DNA of 64,000 nt. Origin: Bin55 sp009840545 (GTDB lineage Bacteria > Pseudomonadota > Gammaproteobacteria > Pseudomonadales > Azotimanducaceae). Each line of letters starts with the position of its first letter. Within the stretch, counting starts at the first letter, position 1. The DNA lies in NCBI GenBank assembly GCA_965208815.1, contig OZ242357.1:2976001-3040000 (forward strand). The letters are read 5' to 3'. A program made the position numbers and the translations under genes. Shown here piece by piece: positions 37,167 through 46,638 of this stretch. The notes below the pieces were generated by a model that was not told where the DNA came from, did no database searches, and saw only the letters and a program-made list of their open reading frames with translations.

Positions 37167-37679
37167 ATGACTGAAAGGCAAATCACATATGTGACCGAAG
37201 GAATGCTCGAAGCCCAAAGGAAATGGGGACCAAGTCGTACTTCATACCCCATTACAACAACGGACATACGTCGTTGGGCAATGGCAACCTACTATCCAGA
37301 AAGGCCGCCTCCCATTTATTGGGATGAAGAGTATGCGGCAACAACTCGTTGGAAGACAATCATTGCACCACCGGATTTCAATCCTTTTGCGTGGACGTTG
37401 ACCACCGGTGCGCCAACTAAGCGTTCCGGACCTTCTTTGAACGCACAACCGCGACATCCCGAGGGAAAGCCTTTGACTGGATTGAACGGTGGTCAAACCG
37501 ACACATATGGTGTACCAATGCGACCTGGCGATGTCGTTAGTGCGCGTTCGCGCCTACTTGATTGGAACGAACGCGAAGGCAGATTTGGACATACGATATA
37601 CGTAAGAACAGAAATCGAGTGGAAGAATCAGACAAACGAACTCGTTCGTACACGAATCTCCACTTCAATCCGTTATTGA
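37167..37679 (+). CDS. FAS1-like/MaoC N-terminal hot-dog dehydratase subunit (170 aa)
   Basis: The ATG at 37167 is preceded by GGAGG at the right distance and begins where the family begins; the frame is open further upstream without homology. The sequence reads as a hot-dog-fold subunit: TSYPITTTDIRRWAMATYYPERPP, the YWDEEYA stretch, IIAPPDFNPFAWT, LNGGQTDTYGVPMRPGDVVSARSRL. Such N-terminal halves lack the full catalytic loop and pair with a MaoC-type partner. The partner gene follows after 9 bp. Together they probably hydrate an enoyl-CoA as a heteromer, like split MaoC enzymes in actinobacterial steroid breakdown. Confidence 0.8.
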   Translation: MTERQITYVTEGMLEAQRKWGPSRTSYPITTTDIRRWAMATYYPERPPPIYWDEEYAATTRWKTIIAPPDFNPFAWTLTTGAPTKRSGPSLNAQPRHPEGKPLTGLNGGQTDTYGVPMRPGDVVSARSRLLDWNEREGRFGHTIYVRTEIEWKNQTNELVRTRISTSIRY

Positions 37680-37688
37680 GAGAAACAA

Positions 37689-38105
37689 ATGAACATTTCT
37701 TTTGAAGATTTGAAGGTTGGCGACGCCATGCCGAGTTGGTCTCGCAAGACAAGCTTCGCTGAATGGAACCGCTATGCCGCCGTAAACGAGGAATTCGTTC
37801 CGTTCCACATGGACGACGAAGCGGGTCGCCGTGCCGGAAACGAAGAGGGAGCTTTCGGTATGGGAAATCTCCGCTACGCCTACATTGTGAATGCACTGCA
37901 TGACTGGATTGGAGATGAAGGAGTCGTTCGCGAGGTCGGATGTCAATACCGTGCAATCAATCAAAAGGACGATGTTTTGACTGTGGTTGGCGAGATCACG
38001 AAGAAAGAGATCGAGAACGGTCATAGAGTTGTGCATTTGAAGGTCAATGTAGTGAACGAATCCAACCTTGGAACCTGTCCTGGGCATGCGGTTGTCGAAC
38101 TGTAG
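37689..38105 (+). CDS. MaoC-like dehydratase subunit (138 aa)
   Basis: Second hot-dog half, 9 bp after the first. It contains the hydratase-2-like loop in variant form, AVNEEFVPFHMDDEAGRRAG, where typical enzymes have G-D-x-N-P-x-H. His is kept; the Asp position reads Glu. GAFGMGNLRYAYIVNALHDWIG and the final strands VVHLKVNVVNE complete the fold. Expected role: catalytic half of a heteromeric enoyl-CoA hydratase. The Asp-to-Glu reading depends on the alignment and could be shifted by one. Confidence 0.8.
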   Translation: MNISFEDLKVGDAMPSWSRKTSFAEWNRYAAVNEEFVPFHMDDEAGRRAGNEEGAFGMGNLRYAYIVNALHDWIGDEGVVREVGCQYRAINQKDDVLTVVGEITKKEIENGHRVVHLKVNVVNESNLGTCPGHAVVEL

Positions 38106-38144
38106 CTTTCATTGTCCTTCCACTTGATGTGACTTGGCTTCCGA

Positions 38145-39305
38145 ATGAGTTTTCCTAGGCCGCTCGACAAAGTGACGCTGTTTCTTGTGGTCGCCATGCT
38201 CCCCGTGGTTGGTTTGCATGCAGAAGACGTTGACGAGACATCGGCTGACTCTACGATCCAAGGAATGGCCAACTGCGATCTATCAGAGTACGAGCTGCCA
38301 CCACGATCTAACGACGAAGACCTGAATCAAATTGCGAAGGCTGTAACGCAATTCCTTCAGTCGGTTCCTACTGATGAGATGTTAACTACGAGCTACTGTG
38401 TCGGTGACACAGAAATGTACTCCTGGACTAATGTACCGGGACGAAGACCTGGAGGGATACGTCTAGGAACTCTCGGTGAAGTTTCTCAGAAACGCGCGTG
38501 GATCGCACTGCAGTCATTGCTGAGCCAAGACGGATTTGCCAGGGTTGAACTTCTGGCAACGGACATTGAACTTGCATCGGGCGCTGGAACAGTCTCAGAC
38601 TATACAGTAGCGGTTTTTGGAAATCCGATGATTGACTCTTCATGGGGATTTCAATTCGATGGCCACCACATCGCCTTGAATTTTCTGGTGCATGGAAACG
38701 ATCTCATTTTGGCACCGATGTTTCTTGGGTCCCAACCCTTGACAATCAACGGCAAGACACCGTTACAAAACGAGATTCAGCTAGGACGGCAGTTGTTCGA
38801 TGCGCTTACTTCCGAAGAAAAGGAAATCGCAACAGTGCAGGGGCTTGTGCGAAGAGACGTAGTCGCCGGATCGGGATCTGGACACATCGATCAAAACCGA
38901 GCATTGGATCTTTCGGTTTTCGAAAATGTCGGACTGCCGCTAGACGATCTGTCAGAAACCCAGCTAGAACTCTCTAAACAGCTTGTGGGTGAGTATCTCT
39001 TCTACTTGTCGCAGCCGTTCGCAGACAGAGTCTGGTCGTGGGTCGAGGCGAACTTGGCCAACGGACTCTTTACGTACAGCCAGCTAGAAGATCGCGTGTA
39101 TTACCGGATCTACGTACCCGACACTCTATTGATCGAATACGACGATGTGGCATCCGATCACATTCATACTGTAACGCGCTTGCTCGACAAGCAAGGGAGA
39201 AACGACTACGGTCCGTTCGCATCAAATCCGTCCTCGAAAGCGGCTCTTGTCTTAAGCGATCACTACCGTAGTTCGCCACACCACAATCCCCAGGCTGCGA
39301 AGTAG
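38145..39305 (+). CDS. DUF3500 family secreted protein (386 aa)
   Basis: A signal peptide (hydrophobic VTLFLVVAMLPVVGLHA) precedes a domain I recognise as DUF3500 by SSWGFQFDGHHIALNFLVHG and by LILAPMFLGSQP. The C-terminal part contains YRIYVPDTLLIEYDDV and HIHTVTRLLDKQGRNDYG, also typical of that domain. The biochemical function of the family is not established. It is the third gene of a rightward run after the two hot-dog subunits, and a luciferase-like oxidoreductase follows after 76 bp. Confidence 0.8.
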   Translation: MSFPRPLDKVTLFLVVAMLPVVGLHAEDVDETSADSTIQGMANCDLSEYELPPRSNDEDLNQIAKAVTQFLQSVPTDEMLTTSYCVGDTEMYSWTNVPGRRPGGIRLGTLGEVSQKRAWIALQSLLSQDGFARVELLATDIELASGAGTVSDYTVAVFGNPMIDSSWGFQFDGHHIALNFLVHGNDLILAPMFLGSQPLTINGKTPLQNEIQLGRQLFDALTSEEKEIATVQGLVRRDVVAGSGSGHIDQNRALDLSVFENVGLPLDDLSETQLELSKQLVGEYLFYLSQPFADRVWSWVEANLANGLFTYSQLEDRVYYRIYVPDTLLIEYDDVASDHIHTVTRLLDKQGRNDYGPFASNPSSKAALVLSDHYRSSPHHNPQAAK

Positions 39306-39381
39306 CCGCACTCTAAGGCACCAAAACCGTCCGTAAAATGTCGGGAGATTCTCATTTCTCCTCTCACATTAAGGACTTACG

Positions 39382-40296
39382 ATGCTTTTCGGTGCTCAAT
39401 TGGTCAACTATCTCTGTACATGGGACGACACGCTTAAGACTATCCACTCCGTAGAAAACGGTAACTGGAACAGCCTTTGGTGGTCCGATCATTTCTTGGT
39501 TCCCGCTCCTGGTTCACCCGTGGTGAATCGCGAAGCTCTGGAGGGCTGGAGCTTAGTCACAGCTGCTGCTGGAATCACCAAGAGAGTGGAATTGGGGTTG
39601 TTGGTCTCAGGCAACACCTACAGAAACCCAGCGCTACTGGCAAAAATGTCGTCCACAATTGACCACATTTCCCATGGCAGATACATCCTAGGTATTGGTG
39701 CTGCTTGGTACAAACAAGAACACACTGCGTATGGTTGGCGATTTCCCGGATTAAAAGAACGCTGCGACAGGCTTGTAGAAGCGCTTGACGTGATCAAGCT
39801 GTTGTTCACCGCAGGAGAGGGAACTGTCAATTACAAAGGCGAGTACTACAGTCTCGAGGATTGTCCACTTTCTCCCCAATGTGTTCAGACACCACACCTA
39901 CCCATTCTTGTTGGCGGAAACGGCGAGAAACGAACTCTTAAGACATGTGCCAAATATGCCGACATTTGCAACATCGACTTTAACAATCCAGGCGGACCCG
40001 ACGTGTTCAAACATAAGATTTCAGTCCTCCACCAGCATTGCGAGGATATTGGACGAGACCCCGGCGAAATCAAGCGAACAGTCCTGATTCCGATGAGACT
40101 TGAAGACAACGAAGAAGTCGCAAAGAGAGAACTTGGCCGGCGTCCGTGGATAGTTTGTGGGAACGCCAACTACTGCATTGACTTGATCGGACAGTACGTC
40201 GATGCCGGTGCCGAAGAGGTCATGTTCTCAGGAATACCAACCAAAGCTGAATTGTTTGATCGCATCAGTTCCGACGTGCTTTCGGCGTTTTCATAA
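39382..40296 (+). CDS. LLM-class flavin-dependent oxidoreductase (304 aa)
   Basis: A TIM-barrel bacterial-luciferase-like protein: LWWSDHFLVPAPG, LGLLVSGNTYRNPALLAKM, STIDHISHGRYILGIGAAW, HTAYGWRFPGLKERCDRLVEAL and the PILVGGNGEKRTLK strand. This wording is that of F420- or FMN-dependent members in which the HGR-x-x-LGIGA core holds the flavin. Whether F420 is made by this organism cannot be seen here. The substrate is unknown. End of the rightward run. Confidence 0.85.
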   Translation: MLFGAQLVNYLCTWDDTLKTIHSVENGNWNSLWWSDHFLVPAPGSPVVNREALEGWSLVTAAAGITKRVELGLLVSGNTYRNPALLAKMSSTIDHISHGRYILGIGAAWYKQEHTAYGWRFPGLKERCDRLVEALDVIKLLFTAGEGTVNYKGEYYSLEDCPLSPQCVQTPHLPILVGGNGEKRTLKTCAKYADICNIDFNNPGGPDVFKHKISVLHQHCEDIGRDPGEIKRTVLIPMRLEDNEEVAKRELGRRPWIVCGNANYCIDLIGQYVDAGAEEVMFSGIPTKAELFDRISSDVLSAFS

Positions 40297-40349
40297 GCAC
40301 GATCGAAGTCACGACGAATCGTGCCAAGGCAATCACAAAAGATTCATTC

Positions 40350-40378
40350 GGTAGCCGCCAACAAACCTGACGGCTACC
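40350..40378. terminator. Hairpin between convergent LLM and TonB receptor genes
   Basis: GGTAGCCG (40350-40357) pairs with CGGCTACC (40371-40378) around 13 bases. It lies between two converging stops (40296 and 40400). A second weaker inverted repeat, GCACGAT/ATCGTGC, is at 40297-40324. Neither has a long T-run. Confidence 0.45.
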
Positions 40379-40399
40379 AAAGAATTCTATTCTTGAGTC

Positions 40400-43300
40400 C
40401 TAAATGTCTATGCGAATGCCAAAGCGAATCTTGTAGACCGAACGGGGTCCATTCGGGAACGCCAGGGACAATGCCCGAAACGAATTGAATCTGTACAGGC
40501 AGTCGCTAGGCTGTCGGCATGATGTTCGAGGAGTGTCTCCTTTGAGAGCCTCCGCGCTAGCAACACCATTCGCGGCAACGTCGGCCGCCGCAACAAGATC
40601 AGCTCGAATGATCGCGGCTTGTCCATACCTTGGCCCGTACTCGAACACTCCCCATTCGTCATTAAGGAAGTTCAGGACATTGTCAATGTCCAACACAAAC
40701 TTGATCGAGTTGTCGCCGACATACTGTGTGAAGTAGTCCAAACCCGGTATCGAAACTTGAAAACGTAGGTCCCAAATCTGGTTCCAACCAGGTTCTTGCG
40801 AATATGGAGTTTGAATCCCCGACGGAATGTCGTTGTCATTGATGTAGGCGAAGAAAGCGCTTCTATCAAAGTTGGGTGAGTACACGACTCTACTGTCGTT
40901 CTCGCCCGTCGGAATGTAGAGCGGATTGTTGTCGTAGGGACTTTCTCCCGCACCGGCACGACCAAACAACGAGTTGTCCCAGTTGACATCGAAGGTGAAG
41001 GTGTACTTGGATCCGGTATTGACCCGTCCAAATAGATCAACACGTGCCATGATGCCTCCCGTTACCTCTTTCTCATACCCAAAATTGAGCTTGAAAGCGT
41101 GTTCGGTTGCGTGTGGAGAGTATCTCGGCGAAGGATCATTGCGGTCCACGTCCAGAATTCCTCGCCAATTGGATATGCCACGCGACGATGTTCCTTCGCT
41201 AACCATGTTCACGTCCTGCCATGCATAGCTGACGCTTGCATCCAGACCGAATTCGTACTCTTTGGCCATTGCGACGGAAATTGTTTGGCTTCCCCCTTCC
41301 GAGAAGTTGCGAAGCTGTGTGAGATTCAAAATGTCGAGACGGTCAAGATCGGCATAGATGATGCGACCATCGGGCGCCGTACCTGTCGGTTGAGTCTCGT
41401 CCAAATTCGTCTGGGCAAGATTGCGCCACAAGAACCCGTTGTTGGTTTGCGTTCGTAGATACTGAAGCACCAACGTGTAGTCGCTTCCCCAGTCAAGGTC
41501 GCCCAGGGCAAGGTCGAATGTGTGGTCTATTCGAAGAGATATCTTCCAATCCGAAGGAACTTCGAAGTCCTCCGAAATTACGTCGATGGGAACGCCCGCC
41601 GTTGCGCTACCAACGCGACTCAACAATTCCGCAGGAACTTCCAGAGGATTGACGTCTTGGGCGTTGCTAAGTCGAGCAAATACTGTTGGGATTTGAAAAA
41701 TATTTGAGGTCCAAACTTTCGGATCCCCACCGGAAAACAGTCCAAGACCGCCTGTTACAACTGTATCAGGCAACCCGGTCCACCTTAAGCTCGCCCTCGG
41801 AAGGAAGACCGAGAGTCCATCCAGATTCGCATCGCTACGGATCCCGTAGGTTTGTTGGAGTTCGCTGCTGTAGGTCGGTTCATCGTCTTGTATGTACCTT
41901 TCCCATCTTGCGCCAACGGTCAGCTCAAAATCGGGCCATGGTTCGAAAATGTCCTGGCCGAAGAATGTCTGCTTTGTGTACCCCCAAGCTGCCGCACCGT
42001 CGTCTGCATTGTTGGTCACTGTGTTTACGTAGTCGACTCTTGCGGTTCGAGATTCAAGGCCCGGATAACCAAAGAATAAAAACCTGCCCGCAGAACTCGG
42101 AACAAACAAGTTGAACAAGTCAAAGGTCTCGATCTCGATACCCCCTCGAATGATGTGTTCGTTGTAGACGTAGTCCACCGCCGCATAGATTTGCAAGCGC
42201 TGGTCGTCATAGGCGTTCGCGTGACGAAATCTGTCGCAGCCAGCGGTCAAGCTAACCCTTCCCGTCAACAGTCCTTCAAGCGGCGTCCCTTCAAGTTGCG
42301 AACCGTTGATGCTGCTGATCTCCATTGCACCAACACCTCTGCCCGCTCGGCAATTCTGTCCTCGGGAAAAGTTCTTGTTGTTGATGCGTATCGTTGACGA
42401 TGCCAGTTCGGACCAGTCGGAGAAGAGCTGTATCGTAGTGGAATCGAGGTCAACTGGCACGTCGATCCAAGCGGATTCCAGTCGCGATGAGCTGACGGAT
42501 GTGCTGGTCTCCTTGGTGATCTGGTGCGTCAGTGAGAGTCTATGCATCTCATTGATATTCCAGTCGAACTTTACAAGCGTCCGATCAGACGTAACGGGTG
42601 TCGAAGCAACATCGGGACGTGATCCCGGGTCGTAGCCGTAGATATCCCGGATTACCCCTTGCAACGCATCGAAAAATCCGGGTTGTATCCCGTTATTGGA
42701 GTCGTACTGTGCAAAGTCGACGCTCTCTGTCGACTCAAACTGGTCAATGGACAAAAAGAAAAATATTTCGTCAGCAACAATGGGCCCGCCGATCGTCAAT
42801 CCAAGTTCCTTCTCGTCAAAGGTGCCCGGGCTGTACGTTCGGTCACCGTCGTACTTGTCCCCGATATGTCCGTCGTTCTGGAAGTAGTAGAAAAACGAAC
42901 CGTCCCAATCGTTTGCACCCGACTTCGTCGTGATGTTCACGAGACCACCAGTGAATCCCGATGCGCTAGCGGAATAGTCCGTCGCCACAAGTGAGACCGA
43001 CTCGATAGCGTCCAGATTTACGGGGGATCGTTCAGTTGCGTAGGTGTTGGATCCCAGACCGAAATCGTCCTGTTGCAACGAGCCGTCTATCGCCAAACCA
43101 TTGAAACGAGGATTGATTCCGGCAACCGAGAGATTGCCTTCTCCCGATGAATGTGCCAATGGATCTCGGAGCAAGGTCTTGATGGCATCGCGCTCACCTG
43201 CTGGCTGGTTTTGCAAGTCATCCGACGTGAACGCGGAACCCAGTCCATTGTTGAGCAAGGTGTCCAATCCTGGTCGAACCTCGGTGACTACCACATGTTC

Positions 43301-43663
43301 CATTTCCGATGTGGAACTGAGTGCAATGTCGGGGCCCGCTTGATTGCCGGGTTTTAAGTAGCCTGCGGCGACCTCAGCTTTTTCATACCCTTCAGCCGAG
43401 ATGTGCAGAACGTAGGGACCACCAACACGTAGGCCGCTTTGATAAAAGGCTCCATTGGTGCCCGACTTAGCTCTTGCTGTAGTACCCGATGGTTCGTGAA
43501 CTATTACGATGTCCGCGCCTTCAATCGATGCGCCTTGCGAATCTTTCACGAAGCCGTTGATGGAAGAGGATGTCGCTGCAAGCGACGACTGCGCCAGAAA
43601 CAACACCACTACCCAACAGAGCAAGGAGGCTTTTGCACAGAGTTTGAGAAAACCAGATTTCAT
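40400..43663 (-). CDS. TonB-dependent receptor, Oar-like, with N-terminal carboxypeptidase-regulatory-like domain (1087 aa)
   Basis: The ATG at 43663 is preceded by a GAGGT site and begins a signal peptide (LLCWVVVLFLAQSSLAA). Then comes a CarboxypepD_reg-like beta sandwich (INGFVKDSQGASIEGADIVI, GPYVLHISAEGYEKAEV) and a plug (RDAIKTLLRDPLAHSSGEGN, FNGLAIDG, YSASASGFTGGLVNITTKSG). A long barrel ends YKIRFGIRIDI. Oar-type receptors move large ligands or take part in protein export; the ligand here is unknown. The upstream longer frame (to 43771) codes for nothing recognisable and is rejected. Confidence 0.9.
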   Translation of the reverse strand: MKSGFLKLCAKASLLCWVVVLFLAQSSLAATSSSINGFVKDSQGASIEGADIVIVHEPSGTTARAKSGTNGAFYQSGLRVGGPYVLHISAEGYEKAEVAAGYLKPGNQAGPDIALSSTSEMEHVVVTEVRPGLDTLLNNGLGSAFTSDDLQNQPAGERDAIKTLLRDPLAHSSGEGNLSVAGINPRFNGLAIDGSLQQDDFGLGSNTYATERSPVNLDAIESVSLVATDYSASASGFTGGLVNITTKSGANDWDGSFFYYFQNDGHIGDKYDGDRTYSPGTFDEKELGLTIGGPIVADEIFFFLSIDQFESTESVDFAQYDSNNGIQPGFFDALQGVIRDIYGYDPGSRPDVASTPVTSDRTLVKFDWNINEMHRLSLTHQITKETSTSVSSSRLESAWIDVPVDLDSTTIQLFSDWSELASSTIRINNKNFSRGQNCRAGRGVGAMEISSINGSQLEGTPLEGLLTGRVSLTAGCDRFRHANAYDDQRLQIYAAVDYVYNEHIIRGGIEIETFDLFNLFVPSSAGRFLFFGYPGLESRTARVDYVNTVTNNADDGAAAWGYTKQTFFGQDIFEPWPDFELTVGARWERYIQDDEPTYSSELQQTYGIRSDANLDGLSVFLPRASLRWTGLPDTVVTGGLGLFSGGDPKVWTSNIFQIPTVFARLSNAQDVNPLEVPAELLSRVGSATAGVPIDVISEDFEVPSDWKISLRIDHTFDLALGDLDWGSDYTLVLQYLRTQTNNGFLWRNLAQTNLDETQPTGTAPDGRIIYADLDRLDILNLTQLRNFSEGGSQTISVAMAKEYEFGLDASVSYAWQDVNMVSEGTSSRGISNWRGILDVDRNDPSPRYSPHATEHAFKLNFGYEKEVTGGIMARVDLFGRVNTGSKYTFTFDVNWDNSLFGRAGAGESPYDNNPLYIPTGENDSRVVYSPNFDRSAFFAYINDNDIPSGIQTPYSQEPGWNQIWDLRFQVSIPGLDYFTQYVGDNSIKFVLDIDNVLNFLNDEWGVFEYGPRYGQAAIIRADLVAAADVAANGVASAEALKGDTPRTSCRQPSDCLYRFNSFRALSLAFPNGPRSVYKIRFGIRIDI

Positions 43664-43866
43664 TCGTACCTCGAAGAATACGGGTGGAAGAAGATCAAGG
43701 GCAATGATTGCTGACCTTTGTGAAGATTTCGTTACCCTAGAAAGAAGAGTGCAGGAACCCAAGCACACCAAACAGAGAGTCGGTAGCGCCCTCGAGACAC
43801 AATCTCAATCGATCGGAATGATTGCAATGCAGCAACATTGCAGCGAAGCGGGCTCCTATTGAGCTT

Positions 43867-43894
43867 GAGAGCACCGGGCGAACCCAGTGCTCTC
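43867..43894 (-). terminator. Terminator-like hairpin after the symporter gene
   Basis: GAGAGCAC-C-GGG (43867-43878) pairs with CCC-A-GTGCTCTC (43883-43894), twelve pairs with one mismatch, and has a 4-base loop. It lies 23 bp past the symporter stop, read leftward, before the receptor gene. No strong T-run. Confidence 0.6.
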
Positions 43895-43917
43895 GTTATC
43901 CCTCAGCTAATTTTAGG

Positions 43918-45294
43918 CTAAGCAGCTTCCGCAGATTCCTCTGAACCCGATTTGCGGATTTCTGGCAGTTCCTCGCCTTCTGTACTGGCAACCAGGGCTG
44001 TGATGCACAGGTCGCTCGTTACGTTGGTGGACGTTCGGCACATATCCAAGACTCGGTCCGTTACGAGAATAATTGCCAACCACTCCGCCGGAAGTCCAAC
44101 AGCTGGAAGAATGATTGCGATCGCCACCAGACTTGCCGATGGAATTCCTGCCACACCGATCGAGGTGAGTAACGCAAGCAATACAACGGTCAACTGCTGC
44201 CCGATACCAAAATCCGTTCCGGTCGTGGCCGCATAAATTTGCGCAATGAAAACTACCACGACGCATTCGTAGAGTGCTGTTCCGTCCATATTCACGGTCG
44301 CACCAAGCGGCAATACGAAACTCTTCACTCGATTTGAAACGCCGGCATCTTCCGCACTCTTGATTGTCACTGGCAGAGTTGCAGCAGATGATGCCGTCGA
44401 GAATGCCGTAAGTTGTGCCTTTACGATCTTGCCGTAATACGTAACGGGGTTGATGCCTCCCACGAACCAAAGCAACGCTGGCAGCCATACGAAGAAGTGA
44501 ATTACGAGCGCTAGGAACACCGTCAGGAAGAACCAGCCCAACGCTCCTAAAATTTCGGGGCCCGAAATGATGAGTACTTTCGAAACCAATGCAAACACTC
44601 CAATTGGCGCGAATCTCATAATCCACATGGTGATATTGATCATCACGTCGTATATGCCGTTCCACACGTTGTTCATCGTCTCCCGAGTATCCCCCTTAAG
44701 CCGCGACATGAAGAATCCGAACACCGCCCCAAAAAATATGATTGCCAAGAGATTTCTCTCGTTGGACGCGGCAACTAGGATGTTGGGAGGTATGGCGCGC
44801 TTAATGATCTCCACCAGCCCTACCGTGCTGTCGACACCGGTTTCTTTCTGAACATCTGAGATTCGGTTTTCCAAGTCTGTCTGCTCATCGGAGGTCTCAA
44901 TGCTTGCAACCAACTCTTGAGCGTCTTCGGCGTTCATGTTTCCGGGCTGAAAGATGTTCACCAACAACAATCCCGTAAAGATTGCAATGAATCCTGTTAG
45001 TACATAAAACCCAACAGTTTTTGCACCAATTCGACCAAAAGCTTCACCGCCAGCCATGTTTGCGACACCAACGACTACCGCGGCAAGAATGAGAGGCACA
45101 ACGATCATTTTCAACGCGTTGACAAACAGGCTTCCGAAAAATCCAAAGATGTCCGTGAGCGGTACGCCGAAAATGTTCGATTCGGTAGTTGCAAAGAATG
45201 CGACTATGCCTGCAAGCACCAAAGCAACCAATATTTGCCAATGCAGGTTTTTTGCGCCGAAAAAGTCTCTGAAGAAATCTCCCATGAGAATCAA
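43918..45294 (-). CDS. Dicarboxylate/amino acid:cation symporter (458 aa)
   Basis: Sodium- or proton-coupled carrier of the DAACS family (GltP/DctA-like). It shows the serine-rich hairpin-loop motif TAFSTASSAATLPVTIKSAE, the MDGTALYE core with upstream LPLGATVN, and RVLDMCRTSTNVTSD in the last helix, which holds the substrate-binding Arg, Thr and Asn region. It has eight hydrophobic segments. Residues 121-160 form an extra acidic periplasmic loop (EDAQELVASIETSDEQTD...) seen in some marine members. Likely substrates are glutamate, aspartate or C4-dicarboxylates. Confidence 0.92.
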   Translation of the reverse strand: MILMGDFFRDFFGAKNLHWQILVALVLAGIVAFFATTESNIFGVPLTDIFGFFGSLFVNALKMIVVPLILAAVVVGVANMAGGEAFGRIGAKTVGFYVLTGFIAIFTGLLLVNIFQPGNMNAEDAQELVASIETSDEQTDLENRISDVQKETGVDSTVGLVEIIKRAIPPNILVAASNERNLLAIIFFGAVFGFFMSRLKGDTRETMNNVWNGIYDVMINITMWIMRFAPIGVFALVSKVLIISGPEILGALGWFFLTVFLALVIHFFVWLPALLWFVGGINPVTYYGKIVKAQLTAFSTASSAATLPVTIKSAEDAGVSNRVKSFVLPLGATVNMDGTALYECVVVVFIAQIYAATTGTDFGIGQQLTVVLLALLTSIGVAGIPSASLVAIAIILPAVGLPAEWLAIILVTDRVLDMCRTSTNVTSDLCITALVASTEGEELPEIRKSGSEESAEAA

Positions 45295-45492
45295 ACTCCT
45301 CTGTCCCTTGAGTCGACACCAGTCATCGAACGATGACTGGAATCAACAGTTTTTCTCTATCTTCATTAAGCGTACAACAATCTAGGGCTATTTGTCATAA
45401 CAATCTTCAACCGAGATTTGTCAGATTTTCTGCCTCTGCCCACGCTTCGGCAGGTGGGCTCTACTCATGTAGACAACAAGGGGGGCTTGAAG

Positions 45493-45642
45493 ATGTATAA
45501 GCAACCGGTTGACTATACTGATGCTGCTGCGGCACAACTACCGTATTTCCTCACTGATTATTGCCAACCAACTAAATTCACACTCTATCGCTGCCCAAAT
45601 TGCCTCTATCTGTCAGAGCTAAATGCTGTGCCAAGTCGCTAA
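45493..45642 (+). CDS. Possible small protein (49 aa) upstream of rsgA
   Basis: A short frame with a G-rich Shine-Dalgarno-like stretch (45481-45485) just before the ATG; it stops 9 bp before rsgA. It has one CPNC motif (LYRCPNCLYL), like half a zinc ribbon. I recognise no family. The 45295-45492 stretch in front holds the promoters of the symporter and of this operon but no recognised element. Confidence 0.3.
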   Translation: MYKQPVDYTDAAAAQLPYFLTDYCQPTKFTLYRCPNCLYLSELNAVPSR

Positions 45643-45651
45643 ACGTCATTG

Positions 45652-46602
45652 ATGTCCAATATTGAGCAACTCGGCTGGAACGAAGAATTTGAGGAATCGT
45701 TGAGCGACGACGATAGGAGAGCAGGGTCCCAGCCAGCTAGAGTCGTTTCCGAAAATCGGAGAGGAATCGTTGTAGACGACGGCACTCATGAGCGGTCCGT
45801 CTCAAGTCAAGGTCGATGGTTCCACGGCTCGGAAGACCAACGTCCCATCGTTGGAGATTGGGTGCTGCTCTCTGCAAACGGCGACAGTGTCGTACGAGTG
45901 CTGGACAGAAAGAACAAGCTCCAGCGTATCAGCAAGCGGTCCGGCTCGCCACAAGCTATTGCCTCGAACATCGACATCATGTTCATCGTGTTCTCTTGTG
46001 ATGCCGCCTTCAATGAATCTCGACTTGAACGTTACCTCGCTCTAGGGGAAACATCCGGTGTGGGCCTTGCCATTGTCTTGACGAAGATCGACCTCTGTAG
46101 CGACTACGCTCGCTACATTGAGCGAGCAAACCGAGTAACTTTTGGAATTCCAATCATCCCGGTCAACGCTTTGGAGCGATCTTTTCTCGATGAAATCATT
46201 TCTTCATTTACAGGAGCTCTGACGAGCATCTTCGTAGGGGCGTCCGGCGTCGGAAAGTCCACGCTCATCAATACTATGGTCGGATCACAAGTTCAAGACA
46301 CCCGGGAGGTTCGTACTCGTGATTCAAAGGGACGCCATACCACAACAGCTAGAAACCTAATTCGGCTTCCATTCGGAGGCCTTGCAGTTGACGTTCCGGG
46401 AACACGCGAGCTTCAATTGGCTTCTAGACCCCCTCACTTGCCACAATCATTTCCCGACATTGAAGAGGCGATTCAAAACTGTAGGTTTGCCAGTTGCCGA
46501 CATACATCGGAACCGGGATGTGCAATACAAAAGGCACTGGAAACTGGCGAGTTCGATGAGCGAAGACTGCGCAATTACCTTTCGATTGTGGGCAAACGAT
46601 AA
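45652..46602 (+). CDS. rsgA: Ribosome small-subunit-dependent GTPase A
   Basis: Circularly permuted GTPase that helps mature the 30S subunit and checks its decoding centre. The motif order is the permuted one: N-terminal OB fold, then G4 (VLTKIDLC), then G1 (IFVGASGVGKSTLINTMVG), then G3 (VDVPGTREL). A C-terminal zinc site has cysteines and histidine in NCRFASCRHTSEPGCAIQKA. At about 316 residues it is normal for the family. TTG at 45649 directly before the ATG would add one residue; I use the ATG. Confidence 0.93.
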   Translation: MSNIEQLGWNEEFEESLSDDDRRAGSQPARVVSENRRGIVVDDGTHERSVSSQGRWFHGSEDQRPIVGDWVLLSANGDSVVRVLDRKNKLQRISKRSGSPQAIASNIDIMFIVFSCDAAFNESRLERYLALGETSGVGLAIVLTKIDLCSDYARYIERANRVTFGIPIIPVNALERSFLDEIISSFTGALTSIFVGASGVGKSTLINTMVGSQVQDTREVRTRDSKGRHTTTARNLIRLPFGGLAVDVPGTRELQLASRPPHLPQSFPDIEEAIQNCRFASCRHTSEPGCAIQKALETGEFDERRLRNYLSIVGKR

Positions 46603-46638
46603 ATCGTTCCCGTAACCGTTCGGGTGAGGGAGCTGTCC

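Noticed and set aside
43664..43771. Upstream extension of the Oar-like receptor
   Set aside because: The ATG at 43663 has a ribosome-binding site and begins the signal peptide.
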